NCBI RefSeq assembly: GCF_000964545.1
Contig: NZ_BBVD01000005.1
Location: 372,001-436,000, forward strand
Direction of reading: 5' to 3'
Source: Comamonas thiooxydans
GTDB taxonomy: Bacteria; Pseudomonadota; Gammaproteobacteria; Burkholderiales; Burkholderiaceae_C
Length of the DNA stretch: 64,000 nt
Position numbers and translations under genes: made by a program. The notes under the pieces were generated by a model. That model worked only from the letters and a program-made list of their open reading frames with translations. It was not told the DNA's origin and ran no database searches. Shown here piece after piece: positions 62,458-64,000 of the stretch (the first letter of the stretch is position 1; every line of letters starts with the position of its first letter).

Positions 62458-63590
62458 TGCAGACCGCCGAGCACCCAAGCAGTGCGGCTTCGGTCAGCGC
62501 AACCGCCAATGCTTTCTCGGCCCAGCGCCATCAACTGGCACTGTGGCTGGCGGCGTTGATCGCGCTGCTGCTGCTTTCGCTCACGCTAGCCATCACGCTG
62601 GGGCCGGTGCGCATGGCGCCGCAACTGGCATGGCAGATCACGGCGCATGAAATAGGCCTGCAGCTCAACAGCCTGGGCTTGAACTTTGGCGGGTCCGGAG
62701 GTGACTGGACCGTGGCCCAGCAGCAAATCGTCTGGCGCGTGCGCCTGCCGCGCGTGCTGCTCGCCGCTCTGGCCGGAGCAGGACTGGCCGTGGTGGGCGT
62801 GGCCATGCAAGCCATGGTGCGCAACCCCTTGGCCGACCCCTATCTGCTGGGCGTGTCGTCTGGCGCTTCGGTAGGCGCGGTCAGCGTGCTGGCCTTTGGC
62901 ACACTGGCCTTTGCGGGCGAGTTGGCCCTGCCGCTGGGCGCTTTTGGCGGCGCGCTGGCCGCCTGCACCACGGTGTATTTTCTCGCCCATGCCCACGGCA
63001 GGCTACTGGCCTCGCGCCTGATTCTGGGCGGCGTGGCCATTGCCTACTGCCTGGGCGGCGTCACCAGCCTGATCGTGCTCACGGCCGATCAGCGCGAACT
63101 GGCCAACTCGGTGCTGACCTGGACACTGGGCAGCCTGGCCGGCACGCGCTGGGACGAGCTGGGTCTGCCAGCCTTGCTGCTGCTGGCGGGCGTGGTGCTG
63201 CTGCTGACGCAGGCGCGCTCACTCAATGCCCTGCTCGCAGGCGAAGAAACCGCCATGACGCTGGGCGTGGACACCACGCGCACCAGGCGCTGGCTGTTTG
63301 TACTGGTCTCCCTGGTCACCGGCGTGCTGGTGGCGCTGACAGGCCCAATCGGCTTCGTGGGCCTCATCGTGCCCCATGTCACGCGCATGCTTGTGGGGGC
63401 CGAGCATCGCAGCGTGCTGCCCGTGGCGGCGCTGGTTGGCGCCATCTTTCTGGTCTGGGTCGATGTGTTCTCGCGCATCAGCTTTGCTCCGGCCGAGGTG
63501 CCTGTGGGCGTCATCACCTCGCTGCTGGGCGGCCCCTTCTTTGTCTGGATGCTGTGCCGCAAGAATGCCCGGGAAAGGCTGAGCCTGTGA
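62454..63590 (+). CDS. FecCD/BtuC family ABC transporter permease
   Basis: This 378-residue inner membrane permease of the FecCD/BtuC family has about ten hydrophobic helices and the signature VWRVRLPRVLLAALAGAGLA, VGVAMQAMVRNPLADPYLLG and GLIVPHVTRMLVGAEHRSVL. It works with the BtuF-like protein and the ATPase that follows. The start (ATG at 62454) and the stop both overlap their neighbours, so translation is coupled. Confidence 0.93.
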   Translation: MMQTAEHPSSAASVSATANAFSAQRHQLALWLAALIALLLLSLTLAITLGPVRMAPQLAWQITAHEIGLQLNSLGLNFGGSGGDWTVAQQQIVWRVRLPRVLLAALAGAGLAVVGVAMQAMVRNPLADPYLLGVSSGASVGAVSVLAFGTLAFAGELALPLGAFGGALAACTTVYFLAHAHGRLLASRLILGGVAIAYCLGGVTSLIVLTADQRELANSVLTWTLGSLAGTRWDELGLPALLLLAGVVLLLTQARSLNALLAGEETAMTLGVDTTRTRRWLFVLVSLVTGVLVALTGPIGFVGLIVPHVTRMLVGAEHRSVLPVAALVGAIFLVWVDVFSRISFAPAEVPVGVITSLLGGPFFVWMLCRKNARERLSL

Positions 63591-64000
63591 TGTTCCAAGC
63601 CCATCAAGCTCAGGCGCCCAGCCAGTGCGAGCTGCTTTTGCAGGCCAGTCAGCTCAACTTTCAGGCCGCAGCGGCGCATATCGTGCGTGATGTCAGCCTG
63701 CAAGTGGCGCGTGGCCAGTTCGTGGGCCTGCTCGGGCCCAACGGCAGTGGCAAGTCCACGCTGCTGCGCATGATCTACCGCATCCTCAGACCCGCCAGCG
63801 GCACGGTCTGTATGCAGGAGCGCGACGTCTGGCGGCACAGTGCCCGCGACAACGCCCGTGCCATGGCCGTGCTGGCACAGGAAAATGCCAGCGAGTTCGA
63901 TCTGCGCGTGCGCGATGTGGTGCTGATGGGACGCACGCCGCACCAAAGCGCCTTTGACAAAGACAGCGCGCAAGACTTTGCCATCGTCGCCCAGTCGCTT
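63590..64000 (+). CDS. BtuD-like ABC transporter ATPase (partial)
   Basis: The window holds the first 137 residues. They include Walker A LLGPNGSGKSTLLRMIYR and the Q-loop AVLAQENASEF, ending before the signature motif. The ATG overlaps the permease stop (TGATG). It should power the corrinoid importer. The right part lies outside the window. Confidence 0.92.
   Translation, partial: MFQAHQAQAPSQCELLLQASQLNFQAAAAHIVRDVSLQVARGQFVGLLGPNGSGKSTLLRMIYRILRPASGTVCMQERDVWRHSARDNARAMAVLAQENASEFDLRVRDVVLMGRTPHQSAFDKDSAQDFAIVAQSL

Overview
The window is a dense, high-GC stretch of proteobacterial chromosome, and everything recognisable points to the Burkholderiales, most likely Comamonadaceae and perhaps Comamonas. 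The evidence is two Bug-type tripartite tricarboxylate receptors, many LysR-type regulators, a napEDABC plus ccmABCDEFGHI cluster, a monofunctional RelA of beta-proteobacterial type, and a short intergenic repeat that I recall as common in this family. No rRNA, CRISPR array, prophage or intact insertion sequence was seen. The species call is an inference from gene content.

Layout. 1-3.6 kb: a truncated [2Fe-2S] oxidoreductase subunit divergent from a LysR regulator, a Bug receptor and cysQ. 3.7-13.1 kb: a one-directional gene train that starts with a degenerate IS630-transposase-like DNA-binding ORF open in frame into cysD, then cysNC (ATP sulfurylase plus APS kinase), a DUF1214 protein, a PAPS-type sulfotransferase, an EthD-like protein, two SnoaL/NTF2-like proteins, an SRPBCC protein and an SDR, closed by a hairpin terminator. 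Together with divergent cysQ, which removes the PAP by-product, this looks like a self-contained PAPS-making and sulfate-transferring pathway of unknown substrate. It is the best candidate for an undescribed system. 13.7-24.9 kb: periplasmic nitrate reductase followed without a break by the complete cytochrome c maturation set, so that the haem-attachment machinery is co-transcribed with its c-type cytochrome clients.

25.2-43.2 kb is mostly housekeeping: tRNA-Val, relA, an alpha/beta hydrolase, 3-hydroxybutyrate dehydrogenase, a SIMPL protein, ompR-envZ with a long hairpin between them, a GFA protein, ispD and ispF, mfd, a CbiM-like membrane protein, a second Bug receptor, serB, an NADPH-FMN reductase and an Ala/Pro-rich exported protein. 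43.4-44.8 kb holds the wreck of an iron-uptake operon: an internally deleted FecI-type sigma factor, a 5'-truncated PepSY-type membrane protein and a frameshifted DUF3325 gene.

45-58.5 kb: a membrane-anchored GGDEF protein, a DUF3820 protein, a MetQ-type binding protein, the stress cluster prkA-yeaH-spoVR, an EamA exporter divergent from an Lrp regulator, an ArgO/LysE exporter divergent from ArgP, and two small membrane proteins. 58.7-64 kb: a cobalamin riboswitch leading a TonB-dependent receptor, binding protein, permease and (cut by the window end) ATPase, which is a vitamin B12 or corrinoid import operon. A short repeat with the core GATAGCTGCTAGCGCTTG or a variant occurs at several gene ends.
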